From positions 806,001-870,000 of the forward strand of contig OZ246407.1 of assembly GCA_965231025.1 (NCBI GenBank): a DNA stretch of 64,000 bases. Reading direction: 5' to 3'. This DNA comes from PALSA-1335 sp965231025 (GTDB lineage Bacteria; Patescibacteriota; Gracilibacteria; UBA1369). The notes below the pieces were generated by a model, which saw nothing but the letters and a program-made list of their open reading frames with translations, did not search any database and was not told the origin of the DNA. Positions 17,090 through 27,784 of the stretch are shown here, piece by piece (the stretch's first letter is position 1; every line of letters starts with the position of its first letter). The position numbers and the translations under genes were made by a program.

Positions 17090-20000
17090 ATGTTCAACGA
17101 AAAACGCACACTGTACTTTCTCAACCACGAAGCCGGCGTAAGCTTCAGGGGAACCCGCTGGGCCTACGAAGGGGAAGCCAAGGAAAAAAAGGAAGCCCCG
17201 TCCGGAGCGGCCGAAAAACTGACACCCGCCGAAAAAAGCGATGTCCTGAAAGGACTCCAGGAACGGACCGAATTTACCGAATGGGCAGTAGCAAACCCTG
17301 CGGAAAACTTCAAGAAGCTTGCCGAAAAAATGTATCCCGGGAACAAGGCAAAGCAGGAATATGCCGCAAGCCTGATCGACGAAGCCTATGGAAAGTACGA
17401 CGAAAACCGTCTGAAAAATACTGAAATGTTAGCGGCGGCACCATGCAAATTCGTGAGGGTAGATAAAGGTATTTTAAAATTTTACAAAACCCAGGAATGG
17501 GACAAAGCGGGCCAGGAGATCGTACTTCCACAGGGAAGCGTTCAGATCAAAACACCAGCCGCACCGGCAGTCGCCCCGGGTGCCCCGGGAGAACAAAAAG
17601 CCGTTGAACCGGAAAAGAAAGCTCCGGGCGAATTGACTCCCGAGCAAAAAGCCGCCATCGAATTTTTCAAAAAAGCCATGCCGGACGCCAAACCGGAACA
17701 GATCCGCTTGAGCACATCCGAAAGCGTCGCCCCGGGAGCCAAGGCGCACCTCTACTTAAGCAGTTACGTTGGAACAGGCGGAGACCCCGACTATTATAAC
17801 GAAGAAGGAAGAGGAAGAACGCTTTCTCCTGACCAGCTCCGTACCGGAGCATACGTTCCAGCCGAAATACAACAGGGTTTCGTCGTTGAAGCTCCAAAGA
17901 AAAACGGAGCCATCGGAAAGTTCGTTCTTGTGAAACTTGCGATCGATCCATACATCGGGGGTGGAAAAGAACCCGAACAGCGCATGGCCTGGGTGGAGGT
18001 CGGAAAACTGAGAAGGGAAAGGGATGCGGATAAACGGTTCCGCACCGTAAACGCGTGGTCTCAGGCAAAGGAGACGGCGGAGACAGTCGCCGCCGGAACA
18101 TATAAAGCCCGTTACGAAACACCTCTGTACAGCGGGAAAATGGCAACAGCAGGCACCATCGTCCGCAAAATCGAAGCAAACGATGAGGTGAAAGTCATTG
18201 AGGGCAGAAAAACTGTGAAAGTGAACGACGAAGAGTACGTAGCTGTGAGCTTCACCAAAGAAGGAGGTACGGACACAGGATGGATCCGTAAGGACGCCAT
18301 CATGAAAAAAGAAACGCCGGCCGCGGCACCCGAAGCCGCGCACGTGGAAAAAAAGGATGAACGCGCAGATACGGAAAAGGTCGCAAAATACTATGACCGC
18401 GAAACCGGCAGAATTCATTTCGACGGCGACAAAAAAGCCGAATCCACCATTACCATCAGTGATCTGTTCCCCGGAGCAAAAGCCGGTGATAAAATTAAGG
18501 TCAAACACAAGAGCGGAGGAAACACCATGGAAGCCACCTACGACCCGAATAAATCGTACACAAAGGTCGTCGAAGGAAAAATCGAACAACGCAAAGGAAC
18601 ATTCGCCTATGCAAACGGAGCCCGCGTAGAAATCTGGGACGGCGATATCATCCTGCCCCAATGGGAGCAGAAAACCGCTGAGTCACCGGCCGACAAAGAC
18701 CATCGTACCTACGTGGCAAAACGGGAAATCAAGACGGGAGAAACATACCAGGATCTTGCCAAAGAGGCTTTCCAGAACAAAGCCATCAAAGACGTTATGG
18801 ACCAGAGTGAGGCGGACGAAAACGGCCGCATCGCGCTCTATATAAAACTCCTGAAAAAATACCAGGTCGATAACACGATTTACTTCGTGGTGCCCACACT
18901 GGGTGAAGCCGGCGCGAAACCCGAAACGGAAAAACGCGAAGCTGCATTTTCCGAAAGAAGAAAGAAATGGGAAGGAGATTACGCTCAGGGGCGAAAAGCC
19001 GCCGATGACGCATTCAGAGGCGACATGGATAAATATATGAAAGAAACGGTCACGATTCACCCATCACTCCTCTCCGCAATTGACGGAAGCCTAACCTGGG
19101 AATTCGGAAAAGGGACGCTAGGATTTTTCAACGATGAAGAACAATGGAAGAAAATCTGGAATGGTGAAGGGAACCAACAAATCGAAGGCCTGGACCAACT
19201 GATCGCCGTACTCCATTATCCGATTTTCGCGGAAGCCGGGATCACGGAATCGAATGCCCGAACAAAGATCGTTGGCCTCATCAGAGAATACAGTAACAAG
19301 GAAGTAGACATGGAGGACGTGATGAACTACCTCCATATTTACAGAAAAATCAATCCGATCTCCGGACCCGACCAGGAATGCAGCTTCAGCGAATTCAAGA
19401 GCGACATTAAAGAAGACAACGATGTCCTGAAGAAGAACGAAGCGGGATTCCAGGCATTCAACGTGAAGAAAAACGAAGTATTGCCAAAACTGGATATCAT
19501 CAAACTGGTCACAAGTAAGAAAGATCAGGCGATAGCCGCCGGCTACGAAAATCCTTTCGCGCTCTGTACTCCACAGCAAATCAGTGATTACACCAAAGCG
19601 ATAGGAGAAATGAGAGAACTCAAGAAAGACGCCAACTACAAAGCCTGGGAAGATTACCGCGGGGCAATGTACCGCCAGTCATGGAGACGGGAAATCATGT
19701 ACGCAGGAGCAAAACTTCTGGAAGCTATCAAGGGACTCAAAGTGAAAGAATTCCAGGCGGCGGAATCCGTGGAAACTCCAAAATCGAGCGAAACCAAACG
19801 CTGCATCGACATAATCGGGACGGTGTTTAAAGACGGAGAACAAGAAGCCTGGTATAAAGATCATCCGGAAGGCCGGAGATTCTCATGGGAAGACGTCGTG
19901 GCGGGAGAAGAACAGACCGACAGTGCCGTACCAAAAGAGTTCGGGAAATATTTCGCCGCCGAAGCGCCAATGCTTTGGGTCCGCAGCCGTTTGAATAAAT

Positions 20001-23000
20001 ATGGCGAAGAAAAAGGCGAACTTGACGGTGTTGAACGCATCAGCGAAGCCAACACGGTCAAGGAGCTCAACAAGCTGATCGAAAAAGGCCTCAAACGTCT
20101 CATCGGATGGAAGAAAAATCCGGCCGCAGTCGTGGAATTTTTAAACAAATACGGAGCCTCAACCTCGCTTCCTGCAAAAAACGAAGGGGAAACCGATGAA
20201 GCCTATACAGACAGAGTCGCCCCACTCCTGGTTGAAGCAAACAAAAAAGCTTACGAAACGTTAAAGTTAAGCGCCCTTGGAGATTTGGAATCCAACCCGG
20301 ACAGCGGATCCGAGTGGAAACAAAAAGTGGAAGACCGAAAAGAACTCATTAAGGTAGGATACTTCTTCACCATCCGCGATGAAGAAAAGGGTCTTGTTGA
20401 AGGAGCTGAAGGCGCGCCGAAACTTTCCATGAACCCGTACATCCGCAAGATTCAGGAGGGCGCGATTGCCCAGGGCTACCCTGTTGAAAACATCAAAAAA
20501 GTGGAAGATATTTTTATCGGAGGAGTCGGCATTAAAGTCGACACCACCAAGTCCACCGAAGAAATGTTCGGAGCCGGCCTTGGGACTGGTATTCCGCTCG
20601 GTGATGGATACACCGTGACAATCGGTATCGGAGTGGACGCTTCCGGCCCATCGCTCGGGTTTGGAATCCACAAAGCATGGAAAGTGGGCGAAGGTGAAGT
20701 GGGAGTCGGAGGAGGCATGGCGGTGGGAGCAACCGGACCGAGCATCGGAGTGAGCGTCGACGGAAAAATCCCGCTTTCGGACGACATTGACCTGAAACTT
20801 TTTGCAGGAGGAGCCGTAGGCTTTCTGATGATGGGAGTCGGCGGCGGAATCGGCATTGAAAAGAACTTCGAACGGGCACAGAAAAATCTGGAAAAAACAA
20901 TCGGAGGATTCGACCCGGAGGCCATTGACGCCGAAAAAGACCCTGCAAAAAAATACATGATGATCATCAGCAATCCAAAGATCGGCGCATTCTACCGGGT
21001 AGCCGGAATGGAATTCCCCGATCCTGCGTCACAACAAAAAGTTGTTCTGGACCTTTACCAGTCGCAGCGCGAAAGAATGCAGGCCGGAGCGGCATACGAA
21101 AACACCAACCCTGTCATTTCAGGGGGTGGATTCGCAGTGGGAGTAGCTGAAGTCACCGGAGATAACGGCGAGAAAAAAACGGTCCCCTGGATCGGCCCGT
21201 ACATCACGATCACCGTGGATAAAACCGTATATGTGTACCGCCGCCAATCGGCAATGTCCAAAGAGATGGACAAAGTATCCGCCGCGGAAGTCCAGGCAGC
21301 GATACTGGCCGACGTCGCAAAAAAATACCCGGGCGGAAACATTGTCTACAAAGAAACAAAAGCTTCCGACAGCGGAAATGTCGAAACATTTGCTGACGGC
21401 AGGATAGGTTTCCTAAAACAGAAAAGTGAAATAGATCTCAGCATTTTCAAAGATGAACCTAGTATCGTCAACTACAACGAGGCCATCAAGCCGTACGACA
21501 TGAAATTCGTGCCGGACGCAGCCACGGGACTCTTTGAGCTTCAGGTATTCGGCGCACTGGGAAACCTCCAAATTCTTGCCGATCCGGCCATGGATAAGAA
21601 GGGACTGATCCTGCGCGACGGAAAAGTTTACCTTGCCCCAGGAGCAAAACCCGAACTGTTCATCACCCGTGAAGAGTTCTTCACACCTTTTGCACAACAG
21701 GGGTCCCCGATGAACACCATCGTCACCATCACCGACAATCCAAAACGTTCACGCCCCCAGATCAAGAGCGAACTCATGGAAAGAGGAGCATACATGTATC
21801 AAAAAGCCATTTTGGATCCGTCCAATCCTACAAAAATCACCCATGCACAATGGGAAATCATGTCCGCCCCCGGCGCGACCGGAGGCAACACCATGGACTG
21901 GGCAACCTACCAGGCCAACAAGGACAAATACGGAACTTTCAGCGAAAAAATCGCCGGTTTCGACAGGACACAATGGGATGCGTATGAGGCAAAGGTCAAC
22001 GGCCTGCCATTCATGAGAGACCCTGAAGCTGAACTTACCAAGGAAAAACAAACGGAACTCAAGGATTTCAGCAAGAAATTCATGGCGAGGAATCTCGCGA
22101 AGTTCAAGGAGTACATGACCGTCAAGCCGGAAGACAACGAAGCGACGATCACCAAGAAACGCCAGGATCTTGCGGCGCTTATCCAGGCGGAATCCGGAAA
22201 GAAAGCTCCTGCCGGCTACGGCTCCGGAGAAAAACTTTCCGACCTCCAGATGAACTTCGTGATGTCCGAACTGATGGATTTGAGTTTCAGCGAACTTGAT
22301 AAAGCTCCCGACAAACGCGCACGTTTTGAATCAAATCTTGAATGGTCAAAAAACGCGGTACTTCTGCCATTCTTCCGCGCCAAAAAGGAGGAACTCGCCA
22401 AACGCACTCCACCAATCATCATCAACAGCACTCCGGAACAGATGGTCGACTTTTTGGTCAAGCGTCTGCTGGAGAACGTCAAGGACGAAGATCTTGGAAA
22501 ACCGGGTAAGCCCCTGGGCCCAAACTGGTTATTCAGCTCCGTGGCAGGCGCCATCGGAACCGGTCTCAGAGGAGTCCCCGGCTACATCTCACAAGATCAG
22601 TATGGTGTATTGGGACTTCATGAAGAGGATTTGAGCAAACCGGGACTTGAAGGAGATTTTGCAAAACTCATCCTGGAAATGGAAAGCCCGATGGACACCG
22701 CCAACGACAAGACCTTCATGGAATCCCCTCTCGCCAAAAGAGTCCTTTCCATGCAGGGTCTGTGGTTCGTCCTTGGAGACGCCAACGCAAACCAGGCCGT
22801 TGAAGGAGCCCAAAAAGCCCTCAAAGGTGAAGCCGTGGGTGACAACGCAGGATGGAAAGCCTTCAAAGAACTCGTACGCGACATCCGCAACACCCAGCTG
22901 AAAGGCGGTAACGTTCTCATTTTCAACGCTCCGAACGGGAACTCATTTGAATTCAGAATCAAAACCAAAGTCGCCGACGCCGCGCACGCACGCTGCGGAA

Positions 23001-23293
23001 ACGCATCGTTCGGAGTTTCGGAAGACATTGAAATCTGGGTCCGCACCAAGAAAGATGCCGGATTTGTGGTCGCGGCCGGCAAAGAGTCCGTCGCCAGCGT
23101 ATCGGCCGAAACAGCAACCCGCTTTACTTCATTCGGCCTTGCGGGAGTGGTCATCATGGACACCGGAAGCAAACCTGAAGAAGGCGGAGGAAGCGATGAC
23201 GCAAGCTCCGGCGGTGGCGGTAATGTTGGCCAGGGAGAAGAAGAAAACCCAAATCCTCCTAAAGTTCCTGGCGGTGGAGGAGGCGAAAATTAA
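17090..23293 (+). CDS. giant 2067-aa protein with SH3-like and glycine-rich beta segments
   Basis: No family is recognised for the whole protein. It begins MFNEKRTLYFLNHEAGVSFRG without an evident signal peptide, then an Ala/Glu/Pro linker. A bacterial SH3-like module lies at about 335-405 (ARYETPLYSGKMATAGTIVR, EYVAVSFTKEGG, GWIRKDAI). A second beta module lies at about 450-525. A helical region spans about 540-1130. A striking Gly-rich segment at about 1145-1260 has alternating hydrophobic residues (GAGLGTGIPLGDGYTVTIGI, GEVGVGGGMAVGATGPSIGV), like beta-hairpins of a barrel. The C-terminal half is mixed, ending in a Ser/Gly/Pro-rich tail. Context points to an envelope or surface machine. 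Confidence 0.7.
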   Translation: MFNEKRTLYFLNHEAGVSFRGTRWAYEGEAKEKKEAPSGAAEKLTPAEKSDVLKGLQERTEFTEWAVANPAENFKKLAEKMYPGNKAKQEYAASLIDEAYGKYDENRLKNTEMLAAAPCKFVRVDKGILKFYKTQEWDKAGQEIVLPQGSVQIKTPAAPAVAPGAPGEQKAVEPEKKAPGELTPEQKAAIEFFKKAMPDAKPEQIRLSTSESVAPGAKAHLYLSSYVGTGGDPDYYNEEGRGRTLSPDQLRTGAYVPAEIQQGFVVEAPKKNGAIGKFVLVKLAIDPYIGGGKEPEQRMAWVEVGKLRRERDADKRFRTVNAWSQAKETAETVAAGTYKARYETPLYSGKMATAGTIVRKIEANDEVKVIEGRKTVKVNDEEYVAVSFTKEGGTDTGWIRKDAIMKKETPAAAPEAAHVEKKDERADTEKVAKYYDRETGRIHFDGDKKAESTITISDLFPGAKAGDKIKVKHKSGGNTMEATYDPNKSYTKVVEGKIEQRKGTFAYANGARVEIWDGDIILPQWEQKTAESPADKDHRTYVAKREIKTGETYQDLAKEAFQNKAIKDVMDQSEADENGRIALYIKLLKKYQVDNTIYFVVPTLGEAGAKPETEKREAAFSERRKKWEGDYAQGRKAADDAFRGDMDKYMKETVTIHPSLLSAIDGSLTWEFGKGTLGFFNDEEQWKKIWNGEGNQQIEGLDQLIAVLHYPIFAEAGITESNARTKIVGLIREYSNKEVDMEDVMNYLHIYRKINPISGPDQECSFSEFKSDIKEDNDVLKKNEAGFQAFNVKKNEVLPKLDIIKLVTSKKDQAIAAGYENPFALCTPQQISDYTKAIGEMRELKKDANYKAWEDYRGAMYRQSWRREIMYAGAKLLEAIKGLKVKEFQAAESVETPKSSETKRCIDIIGTVFKDGEQEAWYKDHPEGRRFSWEDVVAGEEQTDSAVPKEFGKYFAAEAPMLWVRSRLNKYGEEKGELDGVERISEANTVKELNKLIEKGLKRLIGWKKNPAAVVEFLNKYGASTSLPAKNEGETDEAYTDRVAPLLVEANKKAYETLKLSALGDLESNPDSGSEWKQKVEDRKELIKVGYFFTIRDEEKGLVEGAEGAPKLSMNPYIRKIQEGAIAQGYPVENIKKVEDIFIGGVGIKVDTTKSTEEMFGAGLGTGIPLGDGYTVTIGIGVDASGPSLGFGIHKAWKVGEGEVGVGGGMAVGATGPSIGVSVDGKIPLSDDIDLKLFAGGAVGFLMMGVGGGIGIEKNFERAQKNLEKTIGGFDPEAIDAEKDPAKKYMMIISNPKIGAFYRVAGMEFPDPASQQKVVLDLYQSQRERMQAGAAYENTNPVISGGGFAVGVAEVTGDNGEKKTVPWIGPYITITVDKTVYVYRRQSAMSKEMDKVSAAEVQAAILADVAKKYPGGNIVYKETKASDSGNVETFADGRIGFLKQKSEIDLSIFKDEPSIVNYNEAIKPYDMKFVPDAATGLFELQVFGALGNLQILADPAMDKKGLILRDGKVYLAPGAKPELFITREEFFTPFAQQGSPMNTIVTITDNPKRSRPQIKSELMERGAYMYQKAILDPSNPTKITHAQWEIMSAPGATGGNTMDWATYQANKDKYGTFSEKIAGFDRTQWDAYEAKVNGLPFMRDPEAELTKEKQTELKDFSKKFMARNLAKFKEYMTVKPEDNEATITKKRQDLAALIQAESGKKAPAGYGSGEKLSDLQMNFVMSELMDLSFSELDKAPDKRARFESNLEWSKNAVLLPFFRAKKEELAKRTPPIIINSTPEQMVDFLVKRLLENVKDEDLGKPGKPLGPNWLFSSVAGAIGTGLRGVPGYISQDQYGVLGLHEEDLSKPGLEGDFAKLILEMESPMDTANDKTFMESPLAKRVLSMQGLWFVLGDANANQAVEGAQKALKGEAVGDNAGWKAFKELVRDIRNTQLKGGNVLIFNAPNGNSFEFRIKTKVADAAHARCGNASFGVSEDIEIWVRTKKDAGFVVAAGKESVASVSAETATRFTSFGLAGVVIMDTGSKPEEGGGSDDASSGGGGNVGQGEEENPNPPKVPGGGGGEN

Positions 23294-23315
23294 TTCATGA
23301 TAACGACCCAAATAT

Positions 23316-23462
23316 ATGAAAAACAAAAATCTTTCCACCATCATCGTACTGATTATCATTGCTGCCGTCGTCATCGTAGCGGTCATGATAAACCAGGCTC
23401 CGCAAAACGCAGCGGAAACCGCCATGCCCCGGCAAACGGTAAACGGCAATGCGGGTGAATAA
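23316..23462 (+). CDS. 48-aa single-span membrane peptide
   Basis: A short gene between the two large ones in the same direction. It encodes MKNKNLSTIIVLIIIAAVVI, continuing with VAVMINQAP and a polar tail to residue 48. The form is a basic start, one strongly hydrophobic segment (about 7-25) and a short external tail. It begins 22 bases after the 2067-aa gene and ends 27 bases before the 1418-aa gene. It resembles the small membrane partners found beside secretion or surface-assembly proteins, but no family can be named. Confidence 0.6.
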   Translation: MKNKNLSTIIVLIIIAAVVIVAVMINQAPQNAAETAMPRQTVNGNAGE

Positions 23463-23489
23463 ATATACATAAAAATTAATATCTACACT

Positions 23490-26400
23490 ATGCGAAATCG
23501 AAACCTCCCAAGACATATTGGGCTCATCATTGCCCTGGTAACAATGATACAGCCAATCGTTGCCCAGGCAGCCTATGCTCCCGTATCGCGCAACCTGTGT
23601 TCACTGGGTATCTACCCATACAACGCAAGCGCCGTAGGCGGGGATGTTGTCGACCAATACGCAACAAGCTGGTTCAATTTATTCAACCAGGCGGACTCAC
23701 AATGCACCGACCGTCTTTTTCCATGGGAAAAGGCCTACACCCCTCAACCTCCGCTGGACGGACAAACGCCCCTAAAAAGCGTTGCGGGAGTGGAAAACAA
23801 AAAAGCGCCCTACGCGCTCCACAACCACCGGTACTACAACGACAGCGTGGAATCGGACGGAAAAGTTTACAAATCTTTCATAGACAAATTCGTTGTCACG
23901 ATCCAGAGTGACGGAAGAAACTCAACACATTTTGAAAACCTCAGCCCGGTCTGCTACACATGGGACTGGAATCAGGGAGGCGAAGCCGGAGCTGTTAAAA
24001 CCGTAGGATGCAACACGCACCTGAGTATGTACGGGGGAACCAACATTTCCTACAACTCATCAACGGGCGTCATCACCTGGGAATTCGGAGTTGATTCAAG
24101 CCCAAAATCCGGAAGACCTTACCGCTTCGGTAACGATCCGACCATTGACAGTAGAGGAAACAATATGGTCCCATACAACACAAGTCTTGAAGAAAATCGA
24201 AAATTCCCTGTCGCAGTCAAACTTGTCACCAAAAATAATCCCGATGAAATCTGGAGCGGAACCACAACATCAAAAGTATTGGTCCGTGATCTTGCGTTAC
24301 GTACGGATTCACTCGCAAACTGGGCAGGCAGCAGCTGTTCCAGCGCCGGAGACTATACCCACTGGTGCACGCCCCCACGACCGGCGATCAGTTCAATTAA
24401 TGGAATTTTAGGATGGGACAGTATCGACGGAAAAGATTACTACTGGATCAAAATCGGTTCCGTAGGAACAGTATGGAAAAAACCAACCCCTCCGGGCCCG
24501 CCAAGCTGTTCGAACCTCACCCTGACTCCGGCAACGTTAAACGCATCCGGATCAACGGCCATGACCGCCAAAGTCACGCTCAGTGACGGCAGCGTTCACA
24601 ACGCAACCATCCAGTGGACTCCTGTGGGAGGAACCATGTCCGGCCCGCTCACCCAGACCGGCCCGACCAACTCAAATTTGAACAACACCTATAACCTTGC
24701 CGATCCGAACATCGGAGGAAGCGTTCATGCTAAAGTCACCAGCATCGCCGACGGAGTCATTCTTCCGCTGGGTGGCGTCTGCAGCGACGGAAAAACCGTC
24801 AAAACGCCTCCTATCACCCCGGACTGTTTAAGTCTGACCATCAGCCCGACCGGACCGTTCACGGAAATTGATATTCCAACGACCGCCCCGGGTAAAACCA
24901 TCACCGTCACTTCCTCAACCAAGGGCGGATTAAATCTTTCATACAAATGGGAATCCAGCGTTCCGGGCCTGATCAAATTCGACGGAAACCCGGGGACGTA
25001 CGTCGACCTCGACAAAACGACGAACCTCACCAGAACCGGAGCAATCACCGCGCCGGTCACCGTAACCGTTACGGGCGTAAACGCCAGCAACACTGCTGAA
25101 GCTTTTGCACCAATTTGCCGAAAGACACTCACCATCAATCCCCCTCCAAAACCGTACTGTGAATACGTTACGCTCAATAAACTGACCATCTCAAACACGA
25201 GCAGCGACTCCGTAAGCGCCACCGTCCACTACAACGACGGCGTAGACCGCAATACCGAAGTCACCTGGACACCCGCGAACCTCGCACTCACCCCGGCAAC
25301 CAATCCGGAAACCCACAACAGCGTAGTTCCGTTCACCAAAACAACCAACCCGCTCATTCCGGGAAGCCCGGTATCGTTGAACGCAAAAGTCACGGGAGTT
25401 CCTGCGGGCATCGATAACTCCGCGGCATGTCAGGTCGGCCTGACCGCAAGCTCCGGCGGCGGAAACCAGTGTCTCAGTCTCAACAATACCGGCTATACGG
25501 GAACAACCGTCGCCGGAGGAGCACAAGTGCTTCTTGCCCCGAACCCAAGCAATGTTAATCCTCCGCCTCCACCACAGGTTACCTGGACGGTCAGCGGACA
25601 GGGTGTACTCATCCGCAACGACTTGGCACCATTCCCGTTCAACCAGGACTGGATGTGCCCTGCGGTCCTCAGCAACACCTCGGTGTCACTGCCCCGCGGA
25701 TGCCAGTATTTCTACTCAACCACCAGTACAACCGGTACCAGCGGATTTGTCAGCATGACTGCGAACCCAAACCTTGGAGGCGTAGCCGCTTGTACCCAAA
25801 CGACCAGTTTCAACAATAATCCGAGCGGCGGATCCTGCGTGGGACTGAACTGGTCCCAGCAACCGGACGGCAAACTGTGCGTCAGCCCGATCGGAACCTT
25901 CACCGGTGATTATCAGTGGACCATCGGCAGCTCAACATTCACGAACGGAACCTGCCAGAACGTTCCTCCAAACACCGCGGTCCATGTAGAAGGTATTGGA
26001 GCTCCGCAATGTTCCGTCAACATTCCTCCACAGACACAAAACAACCAGTGTAACTACATCACTCCAAGCTACGACGGAACCCAGCTCTGTCTAAACGTCA
26101 ACGGCGTCTACAACGGCCCGTTCACCTGGCAAATTAATGGAGGCACACCATTCAACAACGGACTCTGCCAGAACGTTGCACCGGACAGCACGGTCAACGT
26201 CAACGGCCCGAATCCGGCCTGCAGCCTGGTCAACTACAAAACTCCGCCGAACCCGCCAAAATTCAGTAAATCAGTCAGGGCTCTCTACACCGTTGAATCC
26301 GGCCAGGGAGAAAAATCGGGAACCAAGCCTTTGACGCTCGTTCCTGAGATAGACGGAAAAATCGTTGAATACAAACTCGTCTTCACCCCGACCTCACCGT

Positions 26401-27746
26401 TCACCACCACAACCATTACGGATGACATCAGCAAGGGCTACATCCAGGGAAAAACCAACACCGGCTCGGACGGAGGAAGAATCGTCTATAACGACAATAT
26501 GTCCGTCAGCGTTCCGTTCTGCGGAACCGGCTCAGGTGCGCTCAAATCAAACTGCTACACCGGGGACATCGGAACTCCTGCAGGCATCACGCTGCTGAAA
26601 GTCAGCAATGCCGTGACCATTACCTATCAGGGCAAAGTCACCGGAAGCCTGCTTACGGAAGAAAACTGCACCGACAACGCCAGCAACATCTGTCAGGAAA
26701 AGTATCCGAACATGGCCAGCGCGAACTACGCGGTGTATCCGAACATATCGAGCACCACGCCTTCGTTCACCGGCCTGCTCAACGCCAACGCGATCGTCCA
26801 GAGCTTCTGCCAGTACATCCTGACCCGTGCTGCGGGAGATATCTACCTTGAAACCGATCTCACCTTCGGCAAAGACATCCGCCTCTGCACGGACTACACC
26901 AGCAGCACGGGCTTGATCGTCACCCCGGGGCCGGAAGTTCCTCCGGGAGCTCCATCAACAGGTCCTGGAACCGTACCGATCGGACATGAAGTCTGCAGCC
27001 AAGGCTTAAGTATCCCAACGAGCGGAAAAGTGTACGGTGAAAACGCCGCATCAGAATTCCTTTCCAGCCAGATCTGTGAAGTCAAACTCCGACCGGGCGA
27101 AAGCTGGTCCAAGAGTACCATCACCTCAACGATCAACGAAAACAAGACCCGCATTTCCCGCTGGGCTCCAAATCTGGATACCTCCGGAACCACCCAGGTC
27201 ACGTCATTTGAGACCGATCTTCCGGAATCAAACACCGGCGTCTACCACATCACCAACAATAACCTCACGTTGGGCAGTGGAATGGACGGCGCGGACGTCA
27301 CCCTCAACAAGGGAGCAAAAACCTTCATCGTTGAAGGACACGACCTGATCATCAAAAACAACATCACTTACGGAGACTGCGCGGACTGTACCGTCCGCAA
27401 CACGCCTTCCCTGGCATTCATTATCCTGGGAGGAAATGTCTACATTGACCCAAGTGTCACGGAAGTTTCCGGCGTGTTCTTTGTCCAGCAGGGCGCCCAG
27501 GGTTCCGATACCGGTAAACTCAAGGCACTCGGCAGCGGAACAGGCGCCGATTCCTACACCAAGCTCACCATTTACGGATCTGTCTACGGCGACATCCAGG
27601 ATCTCTTCACCCACCACAAGTTCGCGGGAGACCCTGCGGCCAACGACGGTTCAGTGGTTATCCGCTTCGATGAACGCATCATTTTGAACACTCCTCCGGG
27701 CTTGCAGGACATCCTCCAGCTCAGCCAGAGTGAAGTGGCCCGCTAA
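23490..27746 (+). CDS. 1418-aa secreted repeat protein, cysteine-containing
   Basis: A signal peptide is clear at 1-27 (RHIGLIIALVTMIQPIVAQA). The mature part opens with a region of about 300 residues with paired cysteines. Three or four Ig-like repeats of about 100 residues follow (about 340-760), each with a cysteine near CxxLTL and a W-[TE]-x-G core. Two shorter tandem modules at about 785-920 share the pattern LC-x-G-x-W-x-I-x-NG-x-CQNV-P. A DUF11-like stretch (about 935-1080, KLVFTPTSPFTTTTITDDIS) and a beta-helical-looking C-terminal domain (about 1250-1418, GGNVYIDPSVTEVSGVFFVQ) end the protein. It is probably a cell-surface adhesin or layer component. It is the last gene before the terminator at 27785. 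Confidence 0.75.
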   Translation: MRNRNLPRHIGLIIALVTMIQPIVAQAAYAPVSRNLCSLGIYPYNASAVGGDVVDQYATSWFNLFNQADSQCTDRLFPWEKAYTPQPPLDGQTPLKSVAGVENKKAPYALHNHRYYNDSVESDGKVYKSFIDKFVVTIQSDGRNSTHFENLSPVCYTWDWNQGGEAGAVKTVGCNTHLSMYGGTNISYNSSTGVITWEFGVDSSPKSGRPYRFGNDPTIDSRGNNMVPYNTSLEENRKFPVAVKLVTKNNPDEIWSGTTTSKVLVRDLALRTDSLANWAGSSCSSAGDYTHWCTPPRPAISSINGILGWDSIDGKDYYWIKIGSVGTVWKKPTPPGPPSCSNLTLTPATLNASGSTAMTAKVTLSDGSVHNATIQWTPVGGTMSGPLTQTGPTNSNLNNTYNLADPNIGGSVHAKVTSIADGVILPLGGVCSDGKTVKTPPITPDCLSLTISPTGPFTEIDIPTTAPGKTITVTSSTKGGLNLSYKWESSVPGLIKFDGNPGTYVDLDKTTNLTRTGAITAPVTVTVTGVNASNTAEAFAPICRKTLTINPPPKPYCEYVTLNKLTISNTSSDSVSATVHYNDGVDRNTEVTWTPANLALTPATNPETHNSVVPFTKTTNPLIPGSPVSLNAKVTGVPAGIDNSAACQVGLTASSGGGNQCLSLNNTGYTGTTVAGGAQVLLAPNPSNVNPPPPPQVTWTVSGQGVLIRNDLAPFPFNQDWMCPAVLSNTSVSLPRGCQYFYSTTSTTGTSGFVSMTANPNLGGVAACTQTTSFNNNPSGGSCVGLNWSQQPDGKLCVSPIGTFTGDYQWTIGSSTFTNGTCQNVPPNTAVHVEGIGAPQCSVNIPPQTQNNQCNYITPSYDGTQLCLNVNGVYNGPFTWQINGGTPFNNGLCQNVAPDSTVNVNGPNPACSLVNYKTPPNPPKFSKSVRALYTVESGQGEKSGTKPLTLVPEIDGKIVEYKLVFTPTSPFTTTTITDDISKGYIQGKTNTGSDGGRIVYNDNMSVSVPFCGTGSGALKSNCYTGDIGTPAGITLLKVSNAVTITYQGKVTGSLLTEENCTDNASNICQEKYPNMASANYAVYPNISSTTPSFTGLLNANAIVQSFCQYILTRAAGDIYLETDLTFGKDIRLCTDYTSSTGLIVTPGPEVPPGAPSTGPGTVPIGHEVCSQGLSIPTSGKVYGENAASEFLSSQICEVKLRPGESWSKSTITSTINENKTRISRWAPNLDTSGTTQVTSFETDLPESNTGVYHITNNNLTLGSGMDGADVTLNKGAKTFIVEGHDLIIKNNITYGDCADCTVRNTPSLAFIILGGNVYIDPSVTEVSGVFFVQQGAQGSDTGKLKALGSGTGADSYTKLTIYGSVYGDIQDLFTHHKFAGDPAANDGSVVIRFDERIILNTPPGLQDILQLSQSEVAR

Positions 27747-27784
27747 CAAAAGTCTGAAGCCAAAACCATCACCAAAAATCACAC

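Noticed and set aside
17756..18661. 301-aa minus-strand frame
   Set aside because: Antisense shadow inside the 2067-aa gene; no start context and no family pattern.
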